A stretch of DNA of 64,000 bases from Muscardinus avellanarius (taxonomy: Eukaryota; Chordata; Mammalia; Rodentia; Gliridae): contig OY726578.1 in assembly GCA_963383645.1 (NCBI GenBank), positions 24,472,388-24,536,387 on the forward strand. The letters run 5' to 3'. Below, one piece after another: positions 39,545-62,803 of the stretch; positions within the stretch are counted from its first letter, which is position 1; each line of letters opens with the position of its first letter. The notes under the pieces are model-generated. The model was not told where the DNA came from and ran no database searches. It worked only from the letters and a program-made list of their open reading frames with translations. The translations under genes were made by a program, and so were the position numbers.

Positions 39545-40974
39545 TTATTTTATTTTTTTGTGGTACTGGGAATGGAACCTAGGGGCATTTTACCTCTGAG
39601 CTACACCTCCAGCTCTATTTCATTCTTTTATTTTGGAACAGGGTCTAACTAAGTTTTAAGTAGCTGAGGCTGGCTGGGAACCTATGGTTCCTGTCTCAGC
39701 CTCCCAAGTACTGGCATTGCAGGCGTGCTCCACCATGCCCAGTCTCCTTTTTGCTTTGAAACAAGGCCTCCCTAAGTGGCTGAGGGTCTAGCTGAGTCTA
39801 GCCTTGAGCCTGTCTCCTCTTGTCCCAGGCTCCCAAGTACCGGGATTACAGAGGTGCACCACCATGCCTGGCATAAGTGGTTTTAACTTAGACATCTCTT
39901 ATAACTCATTGGTCGTCACACAGAAAGCATCTGTTCTTGCCGGGCATGGTGGTGCACTCTTACAATCACAGCACTTGGGAGGCGGAGACCGGAGGATTGT
40001 GGTTGGTGGCCAGCCTCAGCTACTTAGCGAGGCCCTTGCAACTCAGTGAGACCCGGTTTCAAAAGGAAAAAAAGACTAAAAAATAGGTCTGGCGGTGTAG
40101 CTCGGTGGTACAATGCCCCTGCGTTCCATTCCCAGTACTGCAAAAAGATAAAAAATAAATAAAAAAATAAAGTCTACTCTTTTGCTTCTATTTGTTTCTT
40201 TGTTTGTTTGTTTGTTTGTTTGGTCCTGGGAACCCAGGAACAGTCTACCTCCAAGTTTTTCTCTAAGCTTTTGTTGTTTATTTCTTTATTTGAAGCAGTC
40301 TCACTGAGTTGCTGAGGCTAAGTTCTCTGGTCTCAATTTCAAAAGCAGAAAAAAATCTCACTTGGGATTGCAGGTGTGTCACCATGTCCAGCTGCTTTGT
40401 TGTCTTATTTTGAAACTGAGAGTTCTTTTTGTCTTCTCAGGACAGATGCTGAGTAAGTAGCTGAGGCTGTCTGAGAACTGCGATCCTCCTGTCTCAGCCT
40501 CCCAAATGCTGGGGTTACAAGCATGCTCCACCATGCCCGGCTTTTTTTTTTTTTTTTAAAGTGGTACTGGGGGTGGAACCCAGAGGCTTTCTACCTTCGG
40601 GCTATACTCCCAGACCTTTTTTATATTTTATTTGGAAACAGGGTCTCGCTAAGTAGCTGAGGCTGACTTCGAACCCGTGAGATCCTCCTGTCTCCGCCTC
40701 CCAAGCGCGGGGATTACAAGCGTGCGCCACCACACCCGGCTATTCTTTATTTTTGAAACAGGGTCTCACTAAGTTGCAGAGGGCCTCACTAAGTAGCTGA
40801 GGCTGTCCGCGAACCGCGATCTTCCAGTCTCAGCCTCCTGAATGCTGGGATGACAAGCGTGCGCCACCACGCTCGGCTTCTATTTTATTATTTTTTTAAA
40901 ATAGGGTCTTCTGTCTCCATCTCCTAAGTATTGGGATTACAGTCATGTACTACCACACCCAGCTCTAGAAGTAT

Positions 40975-41005
<31 letters not shown>

Positions 41006-41905
41006 TTTTGCAGTTCTGGGGCTGGAACCCAGGGGCATTTGATATTCTAGCTACACCCCTGCCCTTTTTTTTTTTTTAATTCTTTATTTTGAAACCGTGT
41101 CTCAACTGAGTTGCAGAGGGCCTCACTAAGTAGCTGAGGCTGTCCGCGAACCGTGAGCCTCCCGTCTCAGTCTTCGGAATGCTGGGATTACAAGCGTGCG
41201 CCACCACGCCCGTCTTAGAAGTATTTGATTGGATTGAAATCCAGGGGCATTCTACCTTTGAGCTATACTCTCAGACCTCTTTTTCTTTTTTAATTTAGAA
41301 ACGGTCCAATACTAAGTTACTGACAATTTTGAAAAATTTCTAAGGCTGGCTTTGAACCTGCAATCCTCCAGTCTCAGCTTCTCAATAGGACTTAAGGTGT
41401 ACACTAACATCTGACTTAGAACAACTTGAGTGTGTGTGTGAGAGAGACTGAGGAGTGAACCCAGGGCATTCTAACTCCAAGTTACACGTGTACCCCAGCC
41501 TTTTTTTTTTTTTTTTTTTTTTTTTACAGTACTGGAGATGAAACCCAAGGACATTCATCTCCAAGATACATTCCCAACACCATTTTTTATTCTTTTTTTT
41601 TTTTTTTATATTTGTGGAACTGAGGATGGAATCCAGAGGCATTCTACCTCTGAGAGTGACACCCCCTAGCCTTTTTTTTTTTTTTTTTTTTTTTTTTGCA
41701 GGTCTGGGGATGGAACTGAGGGGCATTTGACCTCCGAGCTACACCCCCTGCCCTGTTTTTAATTCTTTATTTTTGAAACCGGGTCTCACGAACTTGCGGA
41801 GGGCCATTACTAAGTAGCTGAGGCTGAACCACTATCATCCTGTCTTAGCCTCCCACATGCTGGGATTATAAGCGTGTGCCACCACGCCCAGCTTCCAGGC
41901 CTATT
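39545..41905. repeat. Dense SINE cluster, mostly antisense
   Basis: Pieces: - SINE 39560-39745; - left half 39746-39870; + SINE 39935-40140; - SINE 40220-40400; - left half 40405-40543; - SINE 40560-40742; - left half 40743-40880; - left fragment 40890-40965; (TTTA)n 40976-41007; - SINE 41010-41215; - SINE 41225-41410; three consecutive - right halves near 41450-41510, 41527-41590 and 41615-41670, each after a T run; - SINE 41695-41900. Confidence 0.72.
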
Positions 41906-42176
41906 TTATTTTTATAAAGACATTTCAGAATGAGATGTCAGAGCTGCAGGTGCTAAAGCATGAAGGACTGGTGCAGCTTCTAGTCATCAGTATGGTTGGA
42001 GTTCACAACTGTCCAGGGAACTGCAGAAGGCAACGGGAGCCCGAGGAAACCAAGAAGCCTAGAACTCTTAAGAGAGCAGTTGCACAGACGCGGACACAAC
42101 TGCCAGGAGGGCACAGCCAGATATGACCAGACTGCTGCCTCCCCGCCTGAAATCAGGCATTAAGAAAGTGTATATG
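41906..42176. other. Unique intronic segment
   Basis: About 270 bases show no recognised repeat. A short + open frame (41935-42126) has no family features. Confidence 0.5.
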
Positions 42177-42673
42177 TGCTGGGCGTGGTGGCGCACGCCT
42201 GTAATCCCCGCGCTTGGGCGGTGGAGACAGGAGGATCGCGCAGGTTCGAAGCCAGCCGCGCTGGCTTAAGAGATCCTGTTTCCAAATTTTAAAAATATAT
42301 AAAATAGGTCTGGGAGTGTAGCCCGGAGGTAGAAGGGTTTCCAGGAACCCCAGTACCACCACCCCCCAAAACAAATGAAAGAAAAGAAAGTGCATATGCT
42401 AAAAATTGCTTTTCTTGTTTTAGTACTGGGGATGGAATGCAGGGGCATTCTACCGTCGAGCTACACGCCCAGCCCCAGTTTTTTATTCTTTTATTTTGAA
42501 ACAGGGTCTCACTAAGTAGCTGATGCTGGCCACCTGCGATCCTCCTGTCTCAGCCTCCCAAGTACTGGGATTACAAGCGTGCACCACCATACCTGGCTAG
42601 AGAACACTTTATCTAATATTCGTATACAGGAGAGCTTGGGTTCTATTTCAGTACTGTAGGGAAAAAAATCCTG

Positions 42674-42728
<55 letters not shown>

Positions 42729-43545
42729 CGCACATGTGTGTCTGTCTGTCTGTCATTGGGCATTGAACCCAGAGTTGCAGAGGGCCTTCCTAAGTTGCTG
42801 AGGCTGTCCTTGAACCTGTGATCCTTCTGTCTCTGTCTCTACCTCTCAGGTACTGGGCTTACAAGTGCCTGTGCCACCATACCCACCTTGCCTCCTTTGA
42901 CCATTAAAATACCAACTTCTGAAAGAGGTCAGCAGTTTTTTTGTTGTTTGTTTGTTTGCAGGTCTGGGGATGGAACCCAGGGGCATTTGACTTTGGAGCT
43001 ATACCCCCAGCACTAGTTTTTATTCTTTATTTTGAAACAGGGCCTCACTGAGTTGTGGTGGGCCTCACTCCTTCACGCCTGGCTGCATCTGCAGATATTA
43101 ACAAAAGAATGAGGCTGACACATAGGTAACACAGTAAATTGTACAGTACTAGCCTGCTCAGCTCAGGTGCATACCTGAAATCCCAGCTGTTTGGGAGGCA
43201 GGGCAGGAGGATTGCAAGCTGCAACAGAGCAAGACCCTGTCTCAAAATTAAACAAAAGCCGGGCCTGGTGGCGCACACTTGTAATCCCAGCATTCGGAAG
43301 GCTGAGACCAGAGGATCACAGTTCGCGGACAGCCTCAGCTACTTAGTGAGACCCTTCTTAACGTAGACCCTGCTTCAAAATAAAGAATAAAAAATAGGGC
43401 AGGGGGTGAGCTCAGGTCGAATGCCCCTGGGGTTCCATCCCCAGACGTGCAAAAAAAATAAAAAATAAAACAAGCCTTGATATAGCTCATTCAGTGTTGC
43501 CTATCATGGACAGGGTGCTGGGTTCAAGTCACAGTGCCACCAAAA
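42177..43545. repeat. SINE cluster with long TG run
   Basis: Pieces: + palindrome-variant SINE 42177-42365 (TTCCAGGAA at 42339-42347); - SINE 42425-42600; (TG)n 42677-42724; - SINE 42750-42890; - truncated SINE 42955-43080; + SINE 43255-43450; + ID-like monomer with tail 43465-43545. Confidence 0.7.
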
Positions 43546-43764
43546 AAACCCAAATTATAGCTATTGCTAAGTAAGGATTGTTAATAAAACTTTTAATATC
43601 ACCACTTGATTCCGAATAAACATTTTGAGTGCTGTACTCCCGTGAACCAAGGCAGAACAGCTTCTCAGTCAGTGGCAGCGCACTGTACGGCGACTGCGTA
43701 ATGAGCCCCATTTAGGGTTTTGTTTTGATATCAGTTTGAATCTTTATCGGTTTTTGTTTGTTTT

Positions 43765-44165
43765 TTGCGGTACTGGGGATGGAACTCAGGGGCATTCTAC
43801 TTCCAAGCTACACCTGCAGCCCTATTTTTTATTCTTTATTTTGAAACCAGGCCTCGCTGTGAGGATCACTAAGTAGTGGAGGCTGTCTGCGAACCGCCAT
43901 CCTCCTGTCTCAGGCTCCTGAATGCTGGGATTACAAGCGTGCCCACCACAACCGCTTCTTTATCGGTTTTACATTAGAGTACAGTGAGAAAATGATTTAA
44001 CGGGTAGACCTGGACATTTTTATCCTTGGTATTTAATCATGCCGCTATGCAGTAATTAGGCGTGATAGGTGTAGAGTGGTGCCTCACGCCCGGGTGTTGA
44101 GGGTGGAGCCCAGGGCTTCCTGCTTCCTAGCATCACCCTGCTGCTGCTGAGGTATGCCTCTAGCC
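43765..44165 (-). repeat. Antisense SINE and antisense ID-like monomer
   Basis: A - SINE lies at 43765-43960. At about 44085-44165 an antisense ID-like sequence ('ggtggagcccagggcttcctgcttcctagcatcaccc') retains the central region. The sequence between them is unique. Confidence 0.55.
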
Positions 44166-44329
44166 CATCAATCATTTTTTTGTAAAACAAAACCTAGAAC
44201 ACTTAAGAATTCTTTGTATCCCACATTTTTAATGTACGTTAATTGTTGCTAAGTTACACATCTGCTTCATAAAATACGCCAAAAACAGGAGTCTAGGTTT
44301 AAAAAGAAAGAAGACTTGAGAGTGCTCCA

Positions 44330-44640
44330 TGAGCCTGTTAGCAGTTGCCGCCTTTGCGGTGCGGTAGTAAACATGGTATTGAAGGAAGGCCAGGAGCCAG
44401 GAGGAGGTGGGCTGGGACGCGCTCGCGCCGTGACTGGAGGTGGCCGCTCACCGCTGACGGCAGCGGGTGCAGGCGGGCGGCTTGCGTGGGCTCGTGGAGC
44501 CAGGCCGGCTCGCTGCCTGCTCAGCTTGTGCGGGCGCTCCTCCGCTGGTAACTGCTGCCAGTCCGCCCCTGCTGCTGCTACAGTGCCCTACTTTGGGGCC
44601 GTGGAAGGACCCAAGTGTGTGTAGAAATAAGCACAGGTAC
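44330..44640. other. GC/CpG-rich island-like patch in intron 1
   Basis: About 300 bases between AT-rich neighbours are GC-rich with many CpG (for example gggacgcgctcgcgccg near 44414). Overlapping open frames exist on both strands, but none has family features. It lies about 0.9 kb before exon 2. It could be an intronic enhancer or promoter, or the remains of a processed GC-rich sequence; sequence alone does not decide. Confidence 0.4.
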
Positions 44641-44689
44641 TTACAGTTGGTGGAGAAGGAACAGACGGCCTGAAAAGTGAGCCCAGTGG

Positions 44690-44915
44690 ACTGAATACTG
44701 CCCAGCGGTAGAGCGTCTCCCTGGCGGCCTTGGGCTCCATCCCCAGCACTGCCCAGGAAAGAGAACTGTACCACCACGGCGGAGCCGAATGCCCGGCTTC
44801 ACTAAATTTCAAAGAGTCTCACAGTAGCTGAGACTGACTTTGAACCTGCAATCCTCCCTTCTCAGCCTCCCAAGTACTGGGATATTACAGGCATGTGCCA
44901 CCATGCCAGGCTTTA
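44690..44915. repeat. Full-length ID monomer (+) and SINE left half (-)
   Basis: The segment at about 44697-44757 reads gcccagcggtagagcgtctccctgg...gggctccatccccagcact, a tRNA-like ID monomer with its central region. It is followed at 44800-44915 by an antisense SINE left half. The stretch 44916-45501 up to exon 2 is unique. Confidence 0.55.
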
Positions 44916-45469
44916 GGAATTTTATTAACTCAGACCTTCAGGACAACTCGGAAAGAACTGCTATGGCTCTGAAAGTCCTTTTTGAAGACTCCTTATAGGT
45001 TGTGTCATAAAACTGTCCCCAAAAGAAATGACGACGTCATTTTGCAAGCGAGAGACCCGAGTTGATGCAGACGCGGTTTGGCACAGCTGGCTCTGTTCGG
45101 GAGCTGCAGATGTGGCTGCTCACCGGAGTGTTCTGCTGAGTCAGGAAGCCGTGTAACAGCAGGCAGTTGTTTGGGGCGCAGATGTGATTGCTCTCACCAG
45201 ATGTAGCTGCTGATTAAGACAGTGGGAATATCTGGGGGCAGTCCCTCTTTGGGTTATAAGAATGGGCACCCCCCCAGGAACAGGGCTGTGCCGCTCTGAA
45301 GTAGAGGTTCAATCATCTACTGTCTGTCAGCTGCCACCTTCCTCTTTGAGACCTTTTTGTGGATAACATACCAGTGGCCTTCACAATTAGGAAACAAGTG
45401 TTTGCAGAGTGGTAAATGTAATACTTCACTAATACTCCTTCTGCCGAAGGTATCTGTGGGCTGTTTTAA

Positions 45470-45965
<496 letters not shown>

Positions 45966-46440
45966 TGTTAAGAGGAGCTGGGCATGGTGGCGCACCCTTG
46001 TAATCCCCGCGCTTGGGAGGCAGAGACAGGAGGATCGCACAGGTTCGAAGCCAGCCTTGCTGGCTTAAGAGACCCTGTTTCCAAATAAAGTATAAAAATA
46101 GATCTGGGAGTGTAGCCTGGAAGTAGAAGGGTTTCTAGGAACCCCAGTACCACGAAAAAAAAAAAAGATGTTAAGAGGAAAGATAAGAGCAGTAGAATAA
46201 GAAAGAGGGGCCAGGTATGGTGGGGCACACTTGTAATCCTAGCATTTGGGAGGCTGAGACTGGAGGATCGCAGTTCGAGGACAGCCTCAGCTACTTAATG
46301 AGACCCTCCGTAACTTAGTGAGACCCTGTTTCAAAATAAAAAATTAAAAAACATTAAAAATAGGGCAGGGGGTATAGCTTGGAGGTCGAATGTTCCTGGG
46401 TTTTATCCTGAGACCTGCAAAAAAAAGAAAAAGAAGGAAA
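45966..46440 (+). repeat. Two + SINEs in MAPK1 intron 2
   Basis: A palindrome-variant SINE lies at about 45974-46160 (TTCTAGGAA at 46133-46141). A second SINE (about 46208-46435) has the long linker and an A/GA-rich tail that passes into the GGGA repeat. Confidence 0.75.
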
Positions 46441-46446
46441 AGAGAA

Positions 46447-46482
46447 GGGAGGGAGGGAGGGAGGGAGGGAGGGAGGGAGGGA
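46447..46482 (+). repeat. (GGGA)9 repeat, G-quadruplex-prone
   Basis: Nine uninterrupted GGGA units on the + (coding) strand grew from the A-rich tail of the preceding SINE. Four or more GGG runs with one-base loops fit the standard intramolecular G-quadruplex pattern in DNA and in the intron 2 RNA. Confidence 0.9.
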
Positions 46483-51040
<4,558 letters not shown>

Positions 51041-51276
51041 TTTTTATTTTTGGTGGTACTGGGGTTCCTGGAAGCCCTTCTATCTCCGGGCTACACTCCC
51101 AGACCTATTTTTACATTTTTATTTGGAAACAGGGTCTCCTAAGCCAGCGCACGCGGCTAGCTTCGAACCTGCGCGATCCTCCTGTCTCTGCCTCCCAAGC
51201 GCGGGGATTACAAGTGTGCGCCACCACGCCTGGCTATTTTAGATATTTAAATTAGTACAGTCCACTTAGACTTTTT

Positions 51277-51316
<40 letters not shown>

Positions 51317-52215
51317 TTGGTGGTACTGGGGTTCTTGGAAGCCCTTCGACCTCCGGGCTACACTCCCAGACCTATTTTATATCTTTTTATTTGGAAACAG
51401 AGTCTCTTAAGCCAGCAAGGCTGGCTTTGAACCTGCGCGATCCTCTTGTCTCCGCCTCCCAAGCGCGGGGATTACAAGCGTGCGCCCCCACGCCTGACTC
51501 AGACTTTTTGAATGTGTGCACGGAGCATGTGTCACTCACGTGGGTATAAATGCTTACGAGCTTATCTTACTCTGAAGACGGGTGTGGCGTGGCACTGTCG
51601 TGCGAGCACGTTCCAACAGGACCACCGTGGCGCAGCTCGTGTGCGTACGTAACAGTTCTCACTCTGGAAATCACCTTAATGCCTCAAATCTCCGTTTCTT
51701 GTGGTGACTCTGATGCCCTCCCTCAGGCCCCTGTGCCGGAAATTATTTAACCTATCGCCTTACGTCACCTCCTGTTACTTTGGTCTTTTTTATTTTTTTT
51801 CTGCAGTACTGAGGATGATTGAACAGAGGGGCATTCTATACCTTGGAGCTACAGCCAAACGGCCTTTTTTGTTTGTTTGTTTTAGGTACTAGGGATGAAA
51901 ACCTAGGGACATTTTACCTCTGAGTGACACCTCCAGCCCCCCCCCCTTTTTTAATTCTTCATTTTGAAATAGGTCTGAGTTGCAAAGGGCCTCACTAAGA
52001 GGATTGCGAACCACAATCCTCCTGTCTCAGCCTCCCAAATGCTGGGATTACAAGCGTGCTCCACCACGCCCAGCGCTTTATTCTTTATTTTGAAACAGGG
52101 TCTCATGAAGTTGTAGAGGACCTCACTAAATAGCTGAGGATGGCGGTGAACCTGCGATCCTCTTGCCTGGGCCTCCCAAGTGCTGGGATTAGTGTGAGCC
52201 ACCACATCTGGCTTA
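51041..52215 (-). repeat. Antisense SINE cluster with (ATTT)n, intron 3
   Basis: Pieces: palindrome-variant SINE 51045-51237 (TTCCTGGAA 51065-51073); (ATTT)n about 51278-51318; palindrome-variant SINE 51319-51500 (TTCTTGGAA 51332-51340); right halves 51800-51860 and 51885-51940; SINE left parts 51950-52075 and 52080-52215. The segment 51501-51790 is unique. Confidence 0.72.
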
Positions 52216-52799
52216 GGTTTTTCTGAATTTTTAAGCAGGTAGTTCTGTCATTTCTTTCTTTGCTGAGGTCTGTGTTATTAAAGCATTTTCTACTCTTGAA
52301 CTCTCTGGGTATTACTCTTCTCCATGACTTGGCCGTTAGCTTTTGACTCTGGTACCAGAAGACAGTGCCAACGCAAGTAAGCTTCCTTTTTCGTTTCTGT
52401 AAACACACTTTGCCCTTGTTACCTGAAGCCCAAGGCCTAGCAGACGTCGGCAGGTCAGGACCCTATTGGGACTCTCACGCATAGGCTTTTTCTTCTGGGC
52501 CACAGAAGCTTACAGGGGTACAGACCCTGTTTGGAGCTTCTCCTGACATATTTGTAGTGGAGCTAACAGGAGAAATTGTCTATACCAGGCTTTTGCGCTG
52601 TTGTTTGCTAGACTGAGCCTGCAGAAACCCTTTGAAGGGCAATCACAGTCCCGTGTAATTGGGGGAGTGCCTGTGAAGGAGGGTTCTGGGGGACACAAAT
52701 GGAACAAACAGGCCTTCAGGACTTTCTTTGTTGTGTGACAGTGTGATTTAACACAGTCCAGAAGCTAACCACATAGAAATTGTATAAAGTTTTTAGGGA
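52216..52799. other. Unassigned intron 3 segment
   Basis: I see no SINE here. The phrase 'ctctggtaccagaag' near 52349 recalls the region just after an LTR in ERV3-class elements, so this could be part of an old LTR element, but I cannot support it further. Confidence 0.35.
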
Positions 52800-53300
52800 G
52801 CCAAGCGTGGTGGCGCACACTTGTAATCTCACATTCGGGAGGCTGAGACCGGAGGATCGCGGTTCACGGACAGCCGCAGCGGCCACCACGCCCACCTTTC
52901 AAAAGTTCTCTGTCTGCTGCTTTGGAGGCAGAGACAGGAGGATTGCGTAGGTTTGAAGCCAGCCTCAGCTACTTAGTGAAGTTCCTTGTCTTCTTTGAGA
53001 CTTAAACTCTTTAACTGTAAGCCCCTGTAAGAATAAAAAGCATATTACATGTTTTCAATATGCAATGGCACCAAGTAAATATTCCCATTCCAGCGACGCA
53101 CGCTTGTACTCCCTGCGCTTGGGAGGCTGAGACAGGAGGATCGCACAGGTTCAAAGCCAGCCTCAGCTACTGAGTGAGGCTCTCAGCAACTTAGTGAGAC
53201 CCTGTTTCCAAATAAAATATAAAATAGGTCTGGGAGTATAGCCCGGAGGTAGAAAGCCTCTGGGTTCCACCCCCAGTACCACCAAAAACAAACAAACAAA
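52800..53300 (+). repeat. SINE fragments and one SINE, intron 3
   Basis: A left-half fragment lies at 52800-52890, a short left piece at 52925-52980, and a full + SINE at about 53093-53290 ending ccagtaccaccaaaaacaaacaaac. Confidence 0.68.
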
Positions 53301-53329
53301 CATTCCCATTCCAAAAGAGAAGAATAGGG

Positions 53330-55080
53330 CATAGAAAGAATGTATGAGACCAAAGTAAGACTGGAAACCCAACAGGGCAAACATGAAATCCCGGAGCTCC
53401 ACATCTCCATTCTTCAGCATCCAGGAACTGGTGGTGAGATCTGCTCTCCTAATGGCTGGCCAGAAGTAGGCCACATGGCTTCTTTTAGGCTGGCTCTTTC
53501 AAAGCCTACGACCTTCTTCCAGAGGCGCTCCACATTCCTCAGAACTCTTAATTCCTGGCATCTCCATTGCAGTTTAGGCATGCAGTTGAGTATCTTGGTG
53601 GCTGAACACTGTGGAATGAATCTTGGAAAGAAAGAAGCTCCTAAGCAGGCCTGTGGAGCGAGTGCTCCCAAGGCCTCTTCTCAGAGGTACTCTCTGAAAC
53701 AAGTTCCACTCTTAGGGTCCCTTGAGCCTGTAGCGGTTGTGGTCTTGCTGGCCCCTGAGATGCCCATAAGGCCTCTTTCCTATTGCCTTTAAGCTGAATA
53801 CTCCTTTTTAGTGGTAATAATCTCTTCAGACATCATAACTTCCTTCTCCCAATTTTATACATGTTTTCCTGGCCAATTTCTCAACAAACTGCAGAATTTC
53901 AAAATCATTCTGTTTTCTGCACCCTATTATCACAATAAACCTGGTTAAAAGCTACCGGCAATACCTATGCTTCTGCCGAGCTACACCCCCTGCCTAATTT
54001 TTTATTTTTTATTTTGAAACAGGGTCTCACTGAGTTGCAGAGGGCCTCCAGTCCGCGAACCACGATCCTCCGGTCTCAGCCTCCCGAATGCTGGGATTAC
54101 AAGCGTGCGCCACCACGCCTAGCTTTTTTTTGTGTGTGTGTGTGTGTGTGTGTGTGGTACTGGGGTTCCTGGAAACCCTTCTACTTCCGGGCTACACTCC
54201 CAGACCTATTTTTATACTTTTTTATTTGGAAACAAAGGGTCTCTTAAGCCAGCACAGCTGGCTTCGATCCTGCACGATCCTCCTGTCTCCGCCTCCCAAG
54301 CGTGCGCCACCACGCCCAGTACATATTTTTTACTCTTAATAGTAACAGACTCTTACTGAGTTGCAGAGGGCCTCAGCAAGTAGCTGAGGCTGTCAGCAAA
54401 CTGCAATTCTCCATCCTCCAGTCTCAGCCTCCTGAATGCTGGGATTACAAGCAAATGCCACCATGCGCCTCACAGAAAATGGCAGGACATGGGCAAAATA
54501 TAGTGAAGTTCTTGCCAGACTGTAACAGGAGTGACCTCTCCTCTAATTCCCAATGCAGTACTCATTCCCATCTATAAACTCATGAACACGGTCTTTCCTG
54601 TTTGACTTCCTATCAACATGCCAGCTGTCTGAGCTCCCACCAGAATCACCCATTCGGCTTACTTTTTTTTTTTTTTTTTTTAAGGTAGTGAGGGGCGAAC
54701 TCTATTCTACATCTGAGCTACACCACCAGCCCTATTTTATGCTTTCTTTTGAAACAGGGTCTTGCTAAGTTGCTGGGGCTGACTTCAAGCCTGTCATCCT
54801 CCTGTCTCAGCCTCTCAGGTACTGGTATTACAGACACACGCCACCATGCCTGGCTCTGCTTATAGCATTTTAAGGCTTCTCCATCATACAGCTCTAGTCC
54901 TTTCCACGTCCCTCCTGGTCAGATATGGTACCAGTTTCCGTGTGAGTTAGCTTGTCACCCTGACCAGGACAACATGGAGTAGGCAGTTTGCTTTGACTTC
55001 TGGTTCATAGGTTCAGTTCTTGGTCAGCTGACCCCAAGACAAGCATCACAGTGATGGGCATTCCACAGAAAAGCTGCTCA
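53330..55080 (-). mobile_element. Probable MaLR-type LTR retrotransposon relic (antisense, non-coding)
   Basis: The unique-looking blocks 53340-53960, 54470-54670 and 54865-55060 read, in antisense, like the non-coding internal region of mammalian MaLR elements (MST/THE1/ORR1 kind): for example 'caggcctgtggagcgagtgctcccaagg', 'acaggagtgacctctcctctaattccc', and 'ggtaccagtttccgtgtgagttagc', which looks like the junction between internal region and LTR. Antisense SINEs interrupt it at 53985-54122, 54150-54320 (palindrome variant), 54345-54465 and 54690-54857. It is strongly diverged and carries no open gene. The assignment is from memory of these families. Confidence 0.5.
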
Positions 55081-55252
55081 TCGATGGCAGTCAGGGACAG
55101 GTGGAGTCCTCAGGGACACCGCGGCAGCCTGCGCCTGCCGCGCTGGTGGCCACGCACTCAGCATGGGAGCTTCGGACCCCAGTTTACTTTTATGATGTTT
55201 TCATATCAAGCTGGATAGCATTCCTAAGAGAGTGTCCACGTTTCCCTCTTAG

Positions 55253-59215
<3,963 letters not shown>

Positions 59216-59351
59216 AGAAAAAGAAAAGAAAATTTGTCTCATGACTCATCTCAGTCTCTCCCCAAAGTGGTGTGGCTGGGGAAAGGGCTGTTCTCACAGC
59301 CAGATACATACAGGTGCACACACGTGCACACACACACAGGCTCGCACGTGC

Positions 59352-59505
59352 TCTCTCTTCTCCCTCGTTCTCTCTCTCTCACTCTCTCACTGTGTAGTCT
59401 CTCTCTTTTCTCCACCCCATTCTCTCTCCCCATCTCTCTCTCTCTTTCTCTCTCTCTGGTGAAGGCCATGGAAAGTGCCGTCCTCCCTCCTTCCCTCCCT
59501 CCCAG
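59352..59505 (+). repeat. Pyrimidine-rich (CT)n tract
   Basis: About 150 bases are mostly C and T on the + strand (tctctctctc, ctctctttctctctctct, tccctccctcc), preceded by a CA-rich stretch (59313-59340). The tract borders the minisatellite directly. Confidence 0.85.
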
Positions 59506-59510
59506 CCAGC

Positions 59511-60192
59511 CACGTTGGTGGTCCTGGGCAGGGCCATGGGCCAACGTAGGTGGTCCTCCTGGGCAGAACCGCTTGGCCCACGTTGGTGGTCCTGGGCAGG
59601 GCCACAGGACAATGTTGGTGGTCTGGTCAGAATCACTTGACCCACATTGGTGGTCCTGGGCAGGGCCGCGGGCCCACGTTGGTGGTCCTGGGGAGGGCTG
59701 TGGGCCTAGGTTGGTGGTCCTGGGCAGGGCCGCTTGGCCCACATTGGTGGTCCTGGGCAGGGCCACAGGCCAATGTTGGTGGTCTGGCCAGAATCACTTG
59801 GCCCACATTGGTGGTCCTGGGCAGGGCCGCGGGCCCATGTTGGTGGTCCTGGGCAGGGCCGCGGGCCCATGTTGGTGGGCCTGGGCAGGGCCAGTTGGCC
59901 CACGTTGGTGGTCCTGGGGAGGGCTGTGGGCCTAGGTTGGTGGTCCTGGGCAGGGCCGCTTGGCCCACATTGGTGGTCCTGGGCAGGGCCACAGGCCAAT
60001 GTTGGTGGTCTGGCCAGAATCACTTGGCCCACGTTGGTGGTCCTGGGCAGGGCCGCGGGCCCATGTTGGTGGTCCTGGGCAGGGCCGCGGGCCCATGTTG
60101 GTGGGCCTGGGCAGGGCCAGTTGGCCCACGTTGGTGGTCCTGGGCAGGGCCGCGGGCCCACGTTGGTGGCTTGGGGTCCTGGGCAGGGCCGC
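59511..60192 (+). repeat. 32-bp GC-rich minisatellite with 226-bp higher-order repeat
   Basis: The unit reads gttggtggtcctgggcaggg followed by a 12-base variable part (gccgcgggcccac and relatives). About 21 copies occupy roughly 680 bases. A set of seven units including a distinct one (gttggtggtctggccagaat) recurs after 226 bases (for example about 59738 and 59964), and part of it also appears near 59577, showing higher-order amplification. Since 32 is not a multiple of 3, open frames through it (up to 247 codons) cycle through three frames and give Trp/Gly-rich shadows; I do not regard these as coding. Confidence 0.93.
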
Positions 60193-62803
<2,611 letters not shown>

